A stretch of 57,972 nt of DNA from contig MKSW01000026.1 of NCBI GenBank assembly GCA_001897425.1, positions 1-57,972 of the forward strand, written 5' to 3'. Below are positions 16,551-28,846 of this stretch, in pieces. Below the pieces are notes generated by a model that saw nothing but the letters and a program-made list of their open reading frames with translations, did no database searches and was not told the DNA's origin. The first letter of the stretch is position 1, and every line of letters starts with the position of its first letter. This DNA is from Actinobacteria bacterium 69-20. Lineage in GTDB: Bacteria; Actinomycetota; Actinomycetes; Mycobacteriales; Nakamurellaceae. Position numbers and translations under genes: made by a program.

Positions 16551-18965
16551 ATGACCACCCCACGCCGCCGTGCCTCGCCTCGGCGCGCGCCTCCGACCGT
16601 GCGGGTGATCCGCGAGCGCGCGGCGCACCGGCCGGTCGCCCGGGTGGCGGTCGACGTCCCGCTGGCGCACCTCGACCGGTTGTTCGACTATCTCGTGGCG
16701 GAGGCCGATTCCGACGCGGCGCAGCCCGGCGTCCGGGTGCGGGTCCGGTTCGCCGGCCGGTTGGTGGACGGGTTCGTGATCGAACGCGTGGACGCGTCGC
16801 AGCATGACGGCGGGCTCGCCATGATCGAGCGGGTCATCTCGCCCGAGGTCGTGCTCACAGCACAGGTCGCGCGGCTGTGCCGGGCCGTGGCGGACCGGTA
16901 TGCCGGCGTGCTCGCCGACGTGCTGCGGCTGGCGGTACCGCCGCGGCACGGCCGTGTCGAAGAGGCCGAGCGGGGAGCCGATCTCGTCGCTGGCGCCGCC
17001 AGCAGTGCTCCCGAGACGGGACATGCGGCGGCCGCCGATATCGACGGCCCCGGTAGCTCTGCCGGGGGCGCTGCCGTGCTCGCGCCCGACGTCGCGGTGC
17101 GCAGCGCTCCCGATGTTCGCGAGGGCGTCGCGGCGGGCGGCCCCGCCGGTAGCGGTCGCGCGACGGTGGTGGCTAAGGCTGCCGGTATCGATGGCTCCGG
17201 CGGCTCGGCCGGTGATCCCGCAGTAGGCAACACCACGGGTACCTCCACCGTGTCGGCGCCTGGTGCCGCAGGCCCCGGTGACGTGCGGCTTGCCGATGGA
17301 GGCGAAGAAACGAACAACGTCATGCGCGTCATCTCCGAGGACGGCGGCGGGTGGGATGCCTATGTCGCCGGGCGGGCGTTCCTCGCGGCACTCGATGACG
17401 GACGCGCGCCGCGCGCCGTCTGGCAGGCGCTGCCGGGGGAGGATTGGGCGCTCCGGTTCGCGGAGGCGGCGCGGGTCGTGTGGCGGCGTGGGCGCGGCGC
17501 GCTCCTGTTGGTGCCCGACGCCCGGGACCTGGCGCGGCTCGAAGCGGCACTCGAGTCCGTGGTCCCGCGCGCGGACATCGCGGTGCTGCGCGCGGATCTC
17601 GGCCCCGCGGAACGGTATCGACGATTCCTGGCAGTGAGCCGCGGGTCCGCTCGCGTCGTCGCGGGCACCCGGGCCGCGGCGTTCGCCCCCGTGCGGGATC
17701 TCGCCCTGGTCGCGATATTCGACGACGGCGACGATCTATACGCGGAGCCCCGAGCGCCGTACCCGCATGCCCGCGAGGTCCTGGCCATGCGGTCCGCGCA
17801 GGAGCAGACCGCGCTCGTGATCGGTGGTTTCGCACGCACGGCGGAAGCGCAGCTGCTGCTTCGCTCCAGCTGGGCCCGGCCGATCGGGCCGACGCGCGCC
17901 GAAGTTCGGCGGTGCATACCGCGGATCGAGGCAGCCGGCGACGAGTACGCGACCCAGGCCGATTCGGCGGCAGCCGGCGCGCGGCTCAGCCCGGCGGCGT
18001 TCGCCGCAGCGCGCGCGGCGCTGGACTCCGGCGCGCCGGTGCTGGTCCAGGTACCGCGGCGCGGCTACCTCCCGGGTATGGCGTGCGGCGACTGCGGCCG
18101 CCCCGCCCGCTGCCGGCGGTGCTCGGGGCCGCTGGCCGTGCGGGCAGGCACGCGAATGCTGGCGTGTCTCTGGTGCGGTGTGGCGGCGCTGCGTTGGGCC
18201 TGCCCGGCATGCGCGTCGCAGCGGCTGCGGGCGACAGTGATCGGCGCCGCACGGACCGCGGAAGAGATTGGCCGGGCGTTTCCGGGTGCGCGGTTGGTCA
18301 CGTCGGCCGGGGGGAAGGTGCTGGACCGGATCCCGGCTGGCCCCGCGGTCGTCGTGGCGACGCCCGGCGCCGAGCCGGTGGCGGACGGCGGTTACGGCGC
18401 GGCTCTGCTGCTGGACGGTCGGCTGATGCTCGGCCGGGCGGACCTGCGGGCGGGCGAAGAGACACTGCGCCGATGGATGATCGCGGCGACACTCGTCCGA
18501 CCGGCGGCGGCCGGCGGCCGGGTCGTCGTCGGCACGGACCTCGCGACGCCCGCGGTTCAGTGGCTCATTCGATGGGACCCGGCATCGGCCGCGGAGACGG
18601 AACTGGCGCAGCGCACGGAGCTCGGCTTCCCGCCGGCCGTGGCGATGGCCTCCGTGGAGGGTGCCGAACCGGTGGTCGGCGCGGCTCTCGCGGAGCTGGC
18701 ACTGCCGCCGTCGGCGGAGGTGCTCGGGCCGGTGCCGGTGTGGGCCGGACAGCCCCGCCAGGGCGGTGCGGACCCGGCGGGCGGTGCGCATGCGCCCGCG
18801 GGCGAGCGGGCCTCCGCTGTCGAGCGGGTGCGCGCCCTGATCCGGGTTCCCTCGGCGGATCGTAAGGCGCTCGCCGCCGCACTGCACGTACTCGCGGCGG
18901 CCCGCTCGGCCCGCAAGGACAGCGAACCGCTGCGCATCGAGATCGATCCCGTCGAACTGGGCTGA
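16551..18965 (+). CDS. priA: PriA-like primosomal protein N' without a working ATPase
   Basis: An 804-residue protein in the priA position after metK. The N-terminal DNA-binding domain (VARVAVDVPLAHLDRLFDYLV, PGVRVRVRFAGRLVDGFV) and the zinc-binding region (CGDCGRPARCRRCSGPL, CLWCG, CPAC) are retained. The helicase core is degenerate: where GSGKT is expected the sequence reads EDWALRFAEAARVVWRRGRG, and the DEAH box is DDGDDLY. This is usual for actinobacterial PriA, which probably acts as a replication-restart scaffold rather than a helicase. A ~120-residue Ala/Gly/Ser-rich insertion (about 145-265) separates the N-terminal domain from the core. The start is ATG 16551; an ATG at 16506 is less likely. 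Confidence 0.88.
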   Translation: MTTPRRRASPRRAPPTVRVIRERAAHRPVARVAVDVPLAHLDRLFDYLVAEADSDAAQPGVRVRVRFAGRLVDGFVIERVDASQHDGGLAMIERVISPEVVLTAQVARLCRAVADRYAGVLADVLRLAVPPRHGRVEEAERGADLVAGAASSAPETGHAAAADIDGPGSSAGGAAVLAPDVAVRSAPDVREGVAAGGPAGSGRATVVAKAAGIDGSGGSAGDPAVGNTTGTSTVSAPGAAGPGDVRLADGGEETNNVMRVISEDGGGWDAYVAGRAFLAALDDGRAPRAVWQALPGEDWALRFAEAARVVWRRGRGALLLVPDARDLARLEAALESVVPRADIAVLRADLGPAERYRRFLAVSRGSARVVAGTRAAAFAPVRDLALVAIFDDGDDLYAEPRAPYPHAREVLAMRSAQEQTALVIGGFARTAEAQLLLRSSWARPIGPTRAEVRRCIPRIEAAGDEYATQADSAAAGARLSPAAFAAARAALDSGAPVLVQVPRRGYLPGMACGDCGRPARCRRCSGPLAVRAGTRMLACLWCGVAALRWACPACASQRLRATVIGAARTAEEIGRAFPGARLVTSAGGKVLDRIPAGPAVVVATPGAEPVADGGYGAALLLDGRLMLGRADLRAGEETLRRWMIAATLVRPAAAGGRVVVGTDLATPAVQWLIRWDPASAAETELAQRTELGFPPAVAMASVEGAEPVVGAALAELALPPSAEVLGPVPVWAGQPRQGGADPAGGAHAPAGERASAVERVRALIRVPSADRKALAAALHVLAAARSARKDSEPLRIEIDPVELG
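17312..17325 (-). repeat. Dispersed motif copy (GCATGACGTTGTTC)
   Basis: A one-mismatch copy, antisense within the low-complexity insertion of priA, where the coding strand gives NNVM. Confidence 0.55.
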
Positions 18966-19092
18966 CGGCGTTCGAGTAGCGCTGCGTACGACTCTTTAAC
19001 CTGCGCGTTGTGGGCAACTTCCGGTTGTCTCCGACCGTTGAAGCAGGATCTGCCCGTGACGAACCGTGACAGCAGTTCCGGAAGGAGGCACC

Positions 19093-19716
19093 ATGGCGAC
19101 CATGGCCACACATCCGGTGCAGTCGGCTCCGCCTGCGGAGGACGAGGTTCTATCCGCGGAGGACTGGGAGAAGCCGCGCTCGGTGATGCCGCGTGATTCC
19201 CACGAGTGGACGGTCGACGACCTGGAGCAGCTCCCCGACGACGGCCTGCAGTACGAACTCCTCGACGGGATCCTGCTGGTGAGCCCGGCGCCGATCCTCG
19301 TTCATCAGCGGGCCATCGGGCGGATATTCCTGCTGCTGGAACGGGCGTGTCCCGACGAGATGGAGGTGTTCGTCGCCCCGGTGGACTGGCAACCGGACCG
19401 GCGTACCTCGCTGCAGCCCGATGTGCTCGTCGTGCGCAAGGACCTGATCGGCTACAAGAACCTCACCGATCGGCTGGAACTCGCCGTCGAGGTGCTCTCG
19501 CCCTCCACACGGCGCAAGGACCTGGTGCTCAAGTTCTCCAAGTACGCCGACGCCGGCGTGCCGTCCTACTGGGTGATCGACCCAAAGGAGCCATCCGTCA
19601 CGGCATGGGATCTGCAAGACGGCGCCTACGTCCAGGTCGGCCACGCACAGGGCAGCGATCCGCTCACGATCCGGCTTCCCTACGAGATCACCGTCATACC
19701 AGCCGCTCTCGTCTGA
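19093..19716 (+). CDS. Uma2-family (DUF820) predicted endonuclease
   Basis: A 207-residue protein of the Uma2 group, a restriction-endonuclease-like PD-(D/E)xK fold. The conserved layout is YELLDGILLVSPAP (residues ~55-68), LQPDVLVVRKDLI (~117-129) with the catalytic aspartate, LAVEVLSPSTRRKDLVLKFSKYADAGVPSYWVIDP (~138-172) with the E-x-x-S-P-S and lysine. The biological role of the family is unknown; members abound in cyanobacteria and actinobacteria, often in multiple copies. AAGGAGG precedes the ATG at 19093. It stands alone between priA and fmt, with no mobile-element signs nearby. Confidence 0.88.
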   Translation: MATMATHPVQSAPPAEDEVLSAEDWEKPRSVMPRDSHEWTVDDLEQLPDDGLQYELLDGILLVSPAPILVHQRAIGRIFLLLERACPDEMEVFVAPVDWQPDRRTSLQPDVLVVRKDLIGYKNLTDRLELAVEVLSPSTRRKDLVLKFSKYADAGVPSYWVIDPKEPSVTAWDLQDGAYVQVGHAQGSDPLTIRLPYEITVIPAALV

Positions 19717-19747
19717 TTCGGTCGGCCAGCCGGGCTCGCGCGGCCGG

Positions 19748-20053
19748 TCACTCGCCGGCCAGGATCGACAACACGACCGTGTCGCGCCGGGAGCCGTCCG
19801 CCCGCCAATCCGGTGGCACCGCCGAATCCAGCCGTCCGCCCACTCCGATCGATGGCTCGCCCGTCTGCAGGTGCGGATCGTCATGGACGGCCCGCTTCGC
19901 AGTGCGCATTAGGGTCAGAGCCACGGCTGCAGGCACGGTCACGGCGGCGCGCCCCCAACCGTAAACTGGCCACGCTCGCCGCATCCCGACCCGGAACAGC
20001 TCGGGTGCGTCGCGGCGCCACCAGCAGACGACCGAGAAACGGGGCATCGGCAT
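19748..20053 (-). CDS. Possible small hypothetical protein
   Basis: A minus-strand open frame of up to 101 codons fills the 335-base gap between the Uma2 gene and fmt. It ends at the stop at 19748 and could start at ATG 20053 or 20047, overlapping the fmt start codon on the other strand. Its codons are rich in G/C at the third position, like real genes here. The product is basic, with [22 protein letters not shown] as a possible membrane segment, and no recognisable domain. No ribosome site is visible, so it may be a chance frame. The rest of the gap shows nothing else. Confidence 0.35.
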   Translation of the reverse strand: MPMPRFSVVCWWRRDAPELFRVGMRRAWPVYGWGRAAVTVPAAVALTLMRTAKRAVHDDPHLQTGEPSIGVGGRLDSAVPPDWRADGSRRDTVVLSILAGE

Positions 20054-21023
20054 GAGGTTGCTGTTCGCCGGTACCCCGCAGACCGCGGTCCCGTCGCTGC
20101 ACGCGCTCATCAAGTCCCGGCACGACGTCGTTGCCGTGCTCACCCGCCCGGATGCGCATGTCGGACGCCGCGGGCCGCTCACCCCCTCGCCCGTCGCCCT
20201 CGCCGCCGCCGACGCGGGGCTGGCCCTCCTCAAACCGGCATCAATCCGCACCGCGGAGTTCGCCGCGCAGCTCCGCGCACTGGACGTGGAGGCCGTCGCG
20301 GTCGTCGCCTACGGCGCGCTGATCCCGGAACGCCTGCTGGCCATGCCGCCCCGCGGCTGGATCAACCTGCACTTCTCCCTGCTGCCCGCGTGGCGCGGCG
20401 CCGCGCCGGTGCAGGCCGCGATCCGCGCCGGCGACGACGTCACCGGGGCCAGCACCTTCCTCATCGAGAAGGGCCTGGACACGGGACCCGTCTATGGCAC
20501 GGTCACCGAGTCGATCCGGCCGACCGACACCGCGGGTGACCTGCTCGCGCGGCTCGCCGACTCCGGCGCGCGGCTGCTCGTCGCCACGTTCGACGGGCTC
20601 GCGGATGGAACGCTCGCCGCCGTGCTGCAATCGGCCGACGGGGTGAGCCACGCGCCGAAGATCACCGTCGATGACGCGGCCGTCGACTTCCGCGCCCCGG
20701 CGCTGGCCGTCGACCGGTTGATCCGGTCGGTCACCCCGGAGCCCGGCGCCTGGACGGCGTCGCGATGGGGCCGCCTCGGCCTCGGCCCGGTCACCGTCGT
20801 CCGCGACGCGGCCGTGTCGCTCGCACCCGGCGAGATCGCCGCGGGGAAGCGAGACGTGTTGGTGGGCACGGCATCCGACCCGGTCCGGCTGTCCACCGTG
20901 CAGCAACCTGGAAAGCGGCCGCTGCCGGCCGCGGACTGGGCGCGCGGGGCGCGGATCGATCCCGGCGACCGGCTCGGCGAACCCGACCGCGCGGATCCGC
21001 ATCGAGCCCGGGAACGGGTATGA
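20052..21023 (+). CDS. fmt: Methionyl-tRNA formyltransferase
   Basis: A 323-residue enzyme that formylates initiator Met-tRNA from 10-formyltetrahydrofolate. The N-terminal Rossmann-like domain begins [19 protein letters not shown]. The folate/catalytic segment [21 protein letters not shown] (residues ~104-124) carries the active-site asparagine and histidine, and a GLDTGPV motif follows. The C-terminal OB-like domain covers about 205-300. The stop overlaps the rsmB ATG (ATGA), so the two are co-translated, as in many bacteria. Confidence 0.95.
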   Translation: MRLLFAGTPQTAVPSLHALIKSRHDVVAVLTRPDAHVGRRGPLTPSPVALAAADAGLALLKPASIRTAEFAAQLRALDVEAVAVVAYGALIPERLLAMPPRGWINLHFSLLPAWRGAAPVQAAIRAGDDVTGASTFLIEKGLDTGPVYGTVTESIRPTDTAGDLLARLADSGARLLVATFDGLADGTLAAVLQSADGVSHAPKITVDDAAVDFRAPALAVDRLIRSVTPEPGAWTASRWGRLGLGPVTVVRDAAVSLAPGEIAAGKRDVLVGTASDPVRLSTVQQPGKRPLPAADWARGARIDPGDRLGEPDRADPHRARERV

Positions 21024-21031
21024 CGCCGTTC
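21018..21031 (+). repeat. Dispersed motif copy (GTATGACGCCGTTC) over the rsmB start
   Basis: A perfect copy continued by GCGGCGG. Its ATG is the rsmB start codon and its TGA the fmt stop. Confidence 0.7.
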
Positions 21032-22618
21032 GCGGCGGACCCGCCGCCGGGCCGTGACGGGCAGGGCGGTACTGATCGAAGCGGTGCCGGTCGGGGCGGC
21101 CACGGATCGGGCAGTGATCGCCAGAGCGGCTACCCGGGCGGCCAGGGCCGGAGCGGCGCATCGCGCAGCCCCCGGCTCGATCGCGGACGGGGGCGCGACC
21201 GGGGCCGGCAGCCGGCAGGGGGAGCCGGCGATCGACGCGGCCCCGGTCCGCGCCCGCGGACCGACCGACCGCCCGACGTCGATCCGGCCCGCGCCGCCGC
21301 CCTGGACCTGTTGTCGGCGGTCCGCGAGCGCGGCGCGTACGCGAACCTGGCACTGCCGGCGATCCTCGCCGATCGCCACCTCTTCGGTCGCGACGCCGCG
21401 CTCGCCACCGAGCTCGGCTACGGTTCCTGCCGCACCCTGGGACAGCTCGATGCGATCGTCGCGGTCTGCGGCGACAAGCCATTGCCCGAACTTGACGGAG
21501 CCGTCCTCGACGCCCTGCGGCTGGGCGCCTATCAGTTGTTGCACACGCGGATCCCGCCGCACGCCGCGGTGTCCGCGACCGTGGATCTGGTGCGCGCCGG
21601 CAGCCGTCCCCGAGCGTCCGGGTACGTCAATGCGGTGCTCCGCCGCGTCGCCGAACGCGACCTGGACGGTTGGGTCGAACGCCTCGCCCCGGCGGCGTCC
21701 AGCGATCCGCTGGCACGGCTCGCGCTGCACAGGGCCCACCCGCGGTGGATCGCCGATGCGTTCGCCGACGCGCTGGGCGAACGCGGTCCGGATCTGGCAG
21801 ACCTGACCGCCCTGCTCGACGCGGACCAGGCCCCGCCCGCGGTCCACCTGGTGGCCCGGCCCGGGCGGATCGAACGGGACGCGCTGGTCGCCGAGTCGGG
21901 CGGCGAGCCCGGGCGGTTCTCGTCGTTCGCGGTGTACCTGGCCGGCGGGGACCCGGCGCGCCTCGACTCGGTCCGGCGCGGCGCGGCAGCCGTTCAGGAC
22001 GAGGGCTCGCAGCTGGTCGCCGTCGCGCTCGCCGCGGCCCGGGTGGACGGCCCCGATACGAGGTGGCTGGATCTTGCCGCCGGCCCCGGCGGCAAGGCCG
22101 CCCTGCTCGGCGCGCTCGCCGCGCAGCGCGGCGCCACCCTCGATGCGGTCGAGACAGCCGAGCACCGAGCCGATCTCGTGCGGAAGACGACCGCCGGACT
22201 ACCGGTCACGGTGCATACCGCGGACGGTCGCGATCCCGGCCTGCCGCCCGGTAGTTTCGATCGCGTCCTGCTCGACGCGCCGTGCACCGGACTCGGAGCG
22301 CTGCGCCGCAGGCCCGAGGCCCGCTGGCGGCGAACCGCGGCCGATGTCGCCCCACTGGTGAAACTGCAGCGCGAACTGCTGGAGTCCGCCGCCCGGCTGG
22401 TGCGGCCCGGCGGCGTCATCGCGTATGTCACCTGCTCCCCGCATCTGGCCGAGACGGCCGGCGTCATTGCGCGCCGTCCCGCATCGCTGGAACTCCTCGA
22501 CGCGCGCGAGTACTTCCAGGGCGTGCCGGATCTCGGCGCCGGCCCCACCGTGCAGCTGTGGCCGCATCGGCACGGCACCGACGCCATGTTCTGCGCCCTG
22601 CTGCGCCGGACCGGCTGA
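21020..22618 (+). CDS. rsmB: 16S rRNA m5C967 methyltransferase (RsmB/Fmu)
   Basis: A 532-residue SAM-dependent methyltransferase for 16S rRNA cytosine 967. After a ~85-residue Gly/Arg/Asp-rich unstructured N-terminus (RGG-like) comes a NusB-like domain ([20 protein letters not shown] onward) and then the catalytic domain. It has [28 protein letters not shown] (SAM binding), [21 protein letters not shown] with one catalytic cysteine, and YVTCSPH with the second. The NOL1/NOP2/Sun C-terminus is slightly short and ends at [15 protein letters not shown]. The ATG overlaps the fmt stop. The long basic N-terminus is unusual for RsmB and may help bind RNA. Confidence 0.92.
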   Translation: MTPFAADPPPGRDGQGGTDRSGAGRGGHGSGSDRQSGYPGGQGRSGASRSPRLDRGRGRDRGRQPAGGAGDRRGPGPRPRTDRPPDVDPARAAALDLLSAVRERGAYANLALPAILADRHLFGRDAALATELGYGSCRTLGQLDAIVAVCGDKPLPELDGAVLDALRLGAYQLLHTRIPPHAAVSATVDLVRAGSRPRASGYVNAVLRRVAERDLDGWVERLAPAASSDPLARLALHRAHPRWIADAFADALGERGPDLADLTALLDADQAPPAVHLVARPGRIERDALVAESGGEPGRFSSFAVYLAGGDPARLDSVRRGAAAVQDEGSQLVAVALAAARVDGPDTRWLDLAAGPGGKAALLGALAAQRGATLDAVETAEHRADLVRKTTAGLPVTVHTADGRDPGLPPGSFDRVLLDAPCTGLGALRRRPEARWRRTAADVAPLVKLQRELLESAARLVRPGGVIAYVTCSPHLAETAGVIARRPASLELLDAREYFQGVPDLGAGPTVQLWPHRHGTDAMFCALLRRTG

Positions 22619-22728
22619 CCAGGAGCAGTCCGCCCGAACGCTACGGCGCGGCGGACTCATCGCGGCATGTCTCGGCGGCAGACTGGAAAATCAGCGCGGT
22701 GCGACCGGGCGACGAGAGGAGCCGATAC

Positions 22729-24696
22729 GTGGGCGGATTCGTCGACTGGCTGGTCGTCGTGGGCGGAGCGCTCTTCAACGCGGCGATCATCGGCTACCTG
22801 GCCCGCAAGCTCCTCGACGCACCCGTCGGCTGGCCGCGCACCCTCCTGCTCAGCATCGGTGTGAACTTCGGCATCACCCCGCTCGTCAACGGAGTTCTGC
22901 GCGCGTTGCACCTCGCGCCGGTCGTCGGCCACCGGGCAAGCAGCGCCGCAGAGTTCCTGATCATCGGCCTGGTGATCTGCTGGGTGCTGGTGGCCGAGGT
23001 CATCGCATTGGCGATCCTCGAGGCCGTCCTCCCCACCGGGTCCATCCCGAACCCGCTCAGGTGGCTGCGCGCGTTGCCTACCGGCGCGCGCCGTGGCGTC
23101 CGCTACACCCAGATCCTGCGCATTGCCGCGCGGCACGGGCTCGGAGCGTACATCGGCCGCCGGCGTGCACGCGATACCCCGCCGAACGCGGTTCTCGCTG
23201 CCTCGCTGCGCCAGGCGTTCACCGAAGCCGGGGTCACGTTCGTGAAACTCGGCCAGATGCTGTCCACCAGGCCCGACCTCCTACCCGCCGAATACATTGT
23301 GGAACTCGCGCAGTTGCAGACCGATGTGCCCGCCGAATCGTGGGCGGCCGTGGAGGGCGTCCTACAGGAGGAGCTCGGTCCGCGGCTCACCGTCGCATTC
23401 GACCGCATCGACCGCGAACCCATCGCTGCGGCATCTGTGGGACAGGTACATACCGCCCGGCTCGCGGACGGCACGGACGTCGTCGTCAAGATCCAACGGC
23501 CGGCAGCTCGGACCCAGGTCACCGCCGACCTCGACATCGTCATGCGGCTCGCTCGCATGCTCGAACGAAGAGCCGCGTGGGCCGCGGATCTGGGCGTCCG
23601 GAACATCGCCCAGGGATTCGCCGCCTCGCTGGCGGAGGAACTCGACTACCGCGTGGAACTGGCCAATATGCAAGCGGTGTCGGCCTCCTCGCCGGACCTG
23701 GTCGTTCCGAGGGGATACCCGGAACTCTCCGGTCGGCGAGTGCTCGTGATGCAACGCCTCGACGGCCGCTCGCTGTCCGCGACGCTCGCCCACGGCAGCG
23801 ATGTGCTCGATGCGCAAAGGCACGCGATGGCGGCGCAGCTCCTCGACGCGGTGCTTCGCCAGGTGATCGTGACAGGCGTCTTCCACGCCGATCTGCATCC
23901 GGGGAACATCTTCGTGCAGCCGGACCACACCCTCGCGCTACTCGACTTCGGCGCGGTCGGGCGGCTGGATCTGGGCGATCGGCTGCAGCTCGCCGGCGTG
24001 CTGATGGCCGTCGACGAACAGGACTCGGCCGCCGCGACCACCGCCCTCACCGACCTGCTCGTCGTGCCGGACGACCTCGACCATCGCGACCTGGAGCGCG
24101 ACATCGGGCAGTTGATCATGCGCTTCGGGACGGGCATCGGCGGCGGTGCCCGAATGTTCGCCGAGCTCTTCCCCCTCGTGCTCCGCCATCGGCTCGGCGT
24201 CCCCGCGCCGATCGCCGCCGCCTTTCGTGCACTCGCCGCCCTCGACGGGTCGCTCTCCATGCTCGCGCCCGGATTCGACATGATCGGCGTCGCGCGTGCG
24301 AAGAGCCGGGCGATCTTCTCGGATGTCCTCGACCCGGCCAGGGTCCGCAACCAGGTCCGCCTGCAGATCGCGACCATACTTCCGATGCTGCAACGCCTCC
24401 CGCGGCGGATCGATCACATCACGAACCAGCTCGAGACCGGGCGATTCACCATGAACGCGCGCATCCTGGCCGACCCGAAGGATCGCGTCTTCGTGACGCG
24501 GCTGGTCCAGCAACTCATCCTGGCGGTCCTGACCGCGGCGCTGGTGATCGGCGGCGTGCTCCTCGTCGTCGCCGGCAACGGCCCGGCGATCGTCACCGGT
24601 GTGCCGTTCAACACGTTCATCGGCGCGATCTTCCTGCTGTTCGGGTTCGTCCTCGGTGCGCGGGTCGTGGTGCGCGCCTTCCGGCGGGGGTCGTGA
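22729..24696 (+). CDS. ABC1/UbiB-family atypical kinase, membrane-bound
   Basis: A 655-residue protein of the ABC1/ADCK/UbiB family. It starts at GTG 22729 with GAGAGGAG seven bases upstream. Two or three N-terminal hydrophobic helices (residues ~1-110) precede the kinase-like domain: FVKLGQMLSTRPDLLP (the KxGQ helix), AAASVGQVHTA (Ala-rich loop replacing a glycine loop), VVVKIQRP with the ATP lysine, HADLHPGNIF and LDFGAVG. Two more hydrophobic helices end the protein (~600-650). Family members have ATPase activity and support isoprenoid quinone or lipid metabolism; no quinone gene is adjacent, so the partner pathway is unknown. Confidence 0.9.
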   Translation: MGGFVDWLVVVGGALFNAAIIGYLARKLLDAPVGWPRTLLLSIGVNFGITPLVNGVLRALHLAPVVGHRASSAAEFLIIGLVICWVLVAEVIALAILEAVLPTGSIPNPLRWLRALPTGARRGVRYTQILRIAARHGLGAYIGRRRARDTPPNAVLAASLRQAFTEAGVTFVKLGQMLSTRPDLLPAEYIVELAQLQTDVPAESWAAVEGVLQEELGPRLTVAFDRIDREPIAAASVGQVHTARLADGTDVVVKIQRPAARTQVTADLDIVMRLARMLERRAAWAADLGVRNIAQGFAASLAEELDYRVELANMQAVSASSPDLVVPRGYPELSGRRVLVMQRLDGRSLSATLAHGSDVLDAQRHAMAAQLLDAVLRQVIVTGVFHADLHPGNIFVQPDHTLALLDFGAVGRLDLGDRLQLAGVLMAVDEQDSAAATTALTDLLVVPDDLDHRDLERDIGQLIMRFGTGIGGGARMFAELFPLVLRHRLGVPAPIAAAFRALAALDGSLSMLAPGFDMIGVARAKSRAIFSDVLDPARVRNQVRLQIATILPMLQRLPRRIDHITNQLETGRFTMNARILADPKDRVFVTRLVQQLILAVLTAALVIGGVLLVVAGNGPAIVTGVPFNTFIGAIFLLFGFVLGARVVVRAFRRGS

Positions 24697-24746
24697 CGGC
24701 CGGGGCCGCGAGAACGGCCAGGGCCGCCGGAACGGCACCACCACGA

Positions 24747-24760
24747 GAACAACGTCATAC
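24747..24760 (-). repeat. Dispersed motif copy (GTATGACGTTGTTC)
   Basis: A perfect copy in the 98-base gap between the ABC1 kinase gene and rpe. Confidence 0.75.
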
Positions 24761-24794
24761 TCGATCCGACGTGCGCGCTCGATAGGGTCGGAGG

Positions 24795-25481
24795 ATGCCG
24801 TCAGCGCCCAGAATCGCCCCGTCCATCCTGTCCGCCGACTTCGCGAACCTGCAGGCCGACATCGAACGGGCGCGCGGGGCGGACTGGCTGCACGTCGACG
24901 TGATGGACAACCACTTCGTGCCGAACCTGACCATCGGCCTGCCGGTCGTCAAGGCGATCAAGAACGTCACGGACATCCCACTCGACTGCCACCTGATGAT
25001 CGACGACCCCGACCGGTGGGCGGTGGGCTACGCGGAGGCCGGCGCCTACAACGTCACCGTGCACGCGGAGGCGGTGCGGGAACCAATCAGCGTCGCGATG
25101 GACATCAGGGCCGCCGGTGCGAAGGCCGGCCTATCGCTGAAACCCGGTACCGCACTGGACGACTGGACCGAGGCGCTGCGCAGCTACGACACGCTGCTCG
25201 TCATGACCGTGGAGCCCGGATTCGGCGGTCAGGAGTTCATGGCCGACATGCTGGACAAGGTCCGCCGCGCACGGACCATGGTGGACACCGGCCACCTCAC
25301 CGTGATCGTCCAGGTGGACGGCGGCATCAACGCGGACACCATCGAACAGGCAGCCGAGGCGGGCGCGGACTCGTTCGTCGCCGGATCGGCCGTCTACGGG
25401 GCGGCGGACCCCGCTCGAGCGATCGAGGCGCTGCGCGCGCGGGCCGAGCGAGCCGGGCGGTACCGGGCCCGCGAACGATAG
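24795..25481 (+). CDS. rpe: Ribulose-phosphate 3-epimerase
   Basis: A 228-residue TIM-barrel enzyme that interconverts ribulose 5-phosphate and xylulose 5-phosphate in the pentose phosphate pathway. IAPSILSADFANLQADIERARGADWLHVDVMDNHFVPNLTIG holds catalytic Ser, His and Asp residues; DCHLMIDDPDRW, LLVMTVEPGFGGQEFM and VDGGINADTI complete the metal and phosphate sites. Ribulose 5-phosphate is also the substrate of RibBA two genes on, which explains why rpe is linked to the riboflavin genes in actinobacteria. The ATG follows GGAGG closely. Confidence 0.96.
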   Translation: MPSAPRIAPSILSADFANLQADIERARGADWLHVDVMDNHFVPNLTIGLPVVKAIKNVTDIPLDCHLMIDDPDRWAVGYAEAGAYNVTVHAEAVREPISVAMDIRAAGAKAGLSLKPGTALDDWTEALRSYDTLLVMTVEPGFGGQEFMADMLDKVRRARTMVDTGHLTVIVQVDGGINADTIEQAAEAGADSFVAGSAVYGAADPARAIEALRARAERAGRYRARER

Positions 25482-25532
25482 GGGAGGATGGAGGTGGCGT
25501 CGACCGATCGCAGCGTCGAGAAGGGGCAGTCC

Positions 25533-26185
25533 ATGTTCACCGGGATCGTCGAGGAACTCGGCGAGGTCGTCGCGGTCCGGTTCGCGGGCAGCGACGACGG
25601 TGGGGCGACCGACGCGCGGGTCACGATCCGCAGCCCGAAAGTGACATCCGATGTCGCGCATGGCGATTCGATCGCCGTCGACGGCGTCTGTCTCACCGTC
25701 GTGGACGCATCCGGCGACTCCTTCACGGCCGAACTCATGGCCGAGACGCTCAATCGCACCACCGCCAGGGCATGGTCGCCGGGCACTCGCGTCAACCTGG
25801 AACGCTCCGTCACCCCTGCCACCCGCCTCGGCGGGCACATCGTGCAGGGCCACGTCGACGGCGTGGGCGTCGTCGTCGCGCGTACCAGCCATCCCGGGTA
25901 TGACGACGTGACCGTGGCGGTCCCAGCGACGATCGGCCGCTACATCGCCCCCAAGGGGGCCATTGCCGTCGACGGGATCTCGCTCACGGTGATCACCGTT
26001 ACCGACGGCGATCCGGAGGGCGACCCGGGCGGTGAGCTGGTGACAACCTTCACGGTGGGGATCATTCCGGCAACGCGCGACGCTACAACGATGGGCCGAC
26101 GGAACCCGGGGGAAGCAGTGAACATTGAGGTGGATGTGATGGCGAAGTACGCCGAGCGGCTGCTGCAAGCCCGGGAGATGGTTCG

Positions 26186-26189
<4 letters not shown>
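25533..26189 (+). CDS. ribE: Riboflavin synthase (alpha chain)
   Basis: A 218-residue enzyme that dismutates two 6,7-dimethyl-8-ribityllumazines to riboflavin. It has the internal duplication typical of the family: [12 protein letters not shown] at the N-terminus with [13 protein letters not shown], and [14 protein letters not shown] with [13 protein letters not shown] in the second half. The ATG at 25533 has GAAGGGG upstream and gives the canonical MFTGIVEE start; the frame opens 15 codons earlier but without support. The stop overlaps the ribBA start (ATGA). It is called ribC in mycobacterial literature. ribD, which lies between rpe and this gene in Mycobacterium, is absent. Confidence 0.95.
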
Positions 26190-28651
<2,462 letters not shown>

Positions 28652-28846
28652 CCGGACACCTGCCGTGGGCGTGAGCCGGTGTCCCCGGGCGTCCGCAACC
28701 GGACACGATCGCGCCAACCCCTAGCACTGTGGCGACTTGTCACATTAGCCTCTCCGATCACGCGGAGATGTCGACCGCTCCGTGCCGAACGGTGCCTTTG
28801 GGTGGCTCTGCGCCGCCCAGGCTCCGCCTCACGCAAAGGGGAGCCC

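Noticed and set aside
25896-25913. Further TATGACG sites (4655, 7027, 16521, 25897, 48899) as full motif copies
   Set aside because: They lack GTTC at the fixed offset, so I count them only as heptamer matches.
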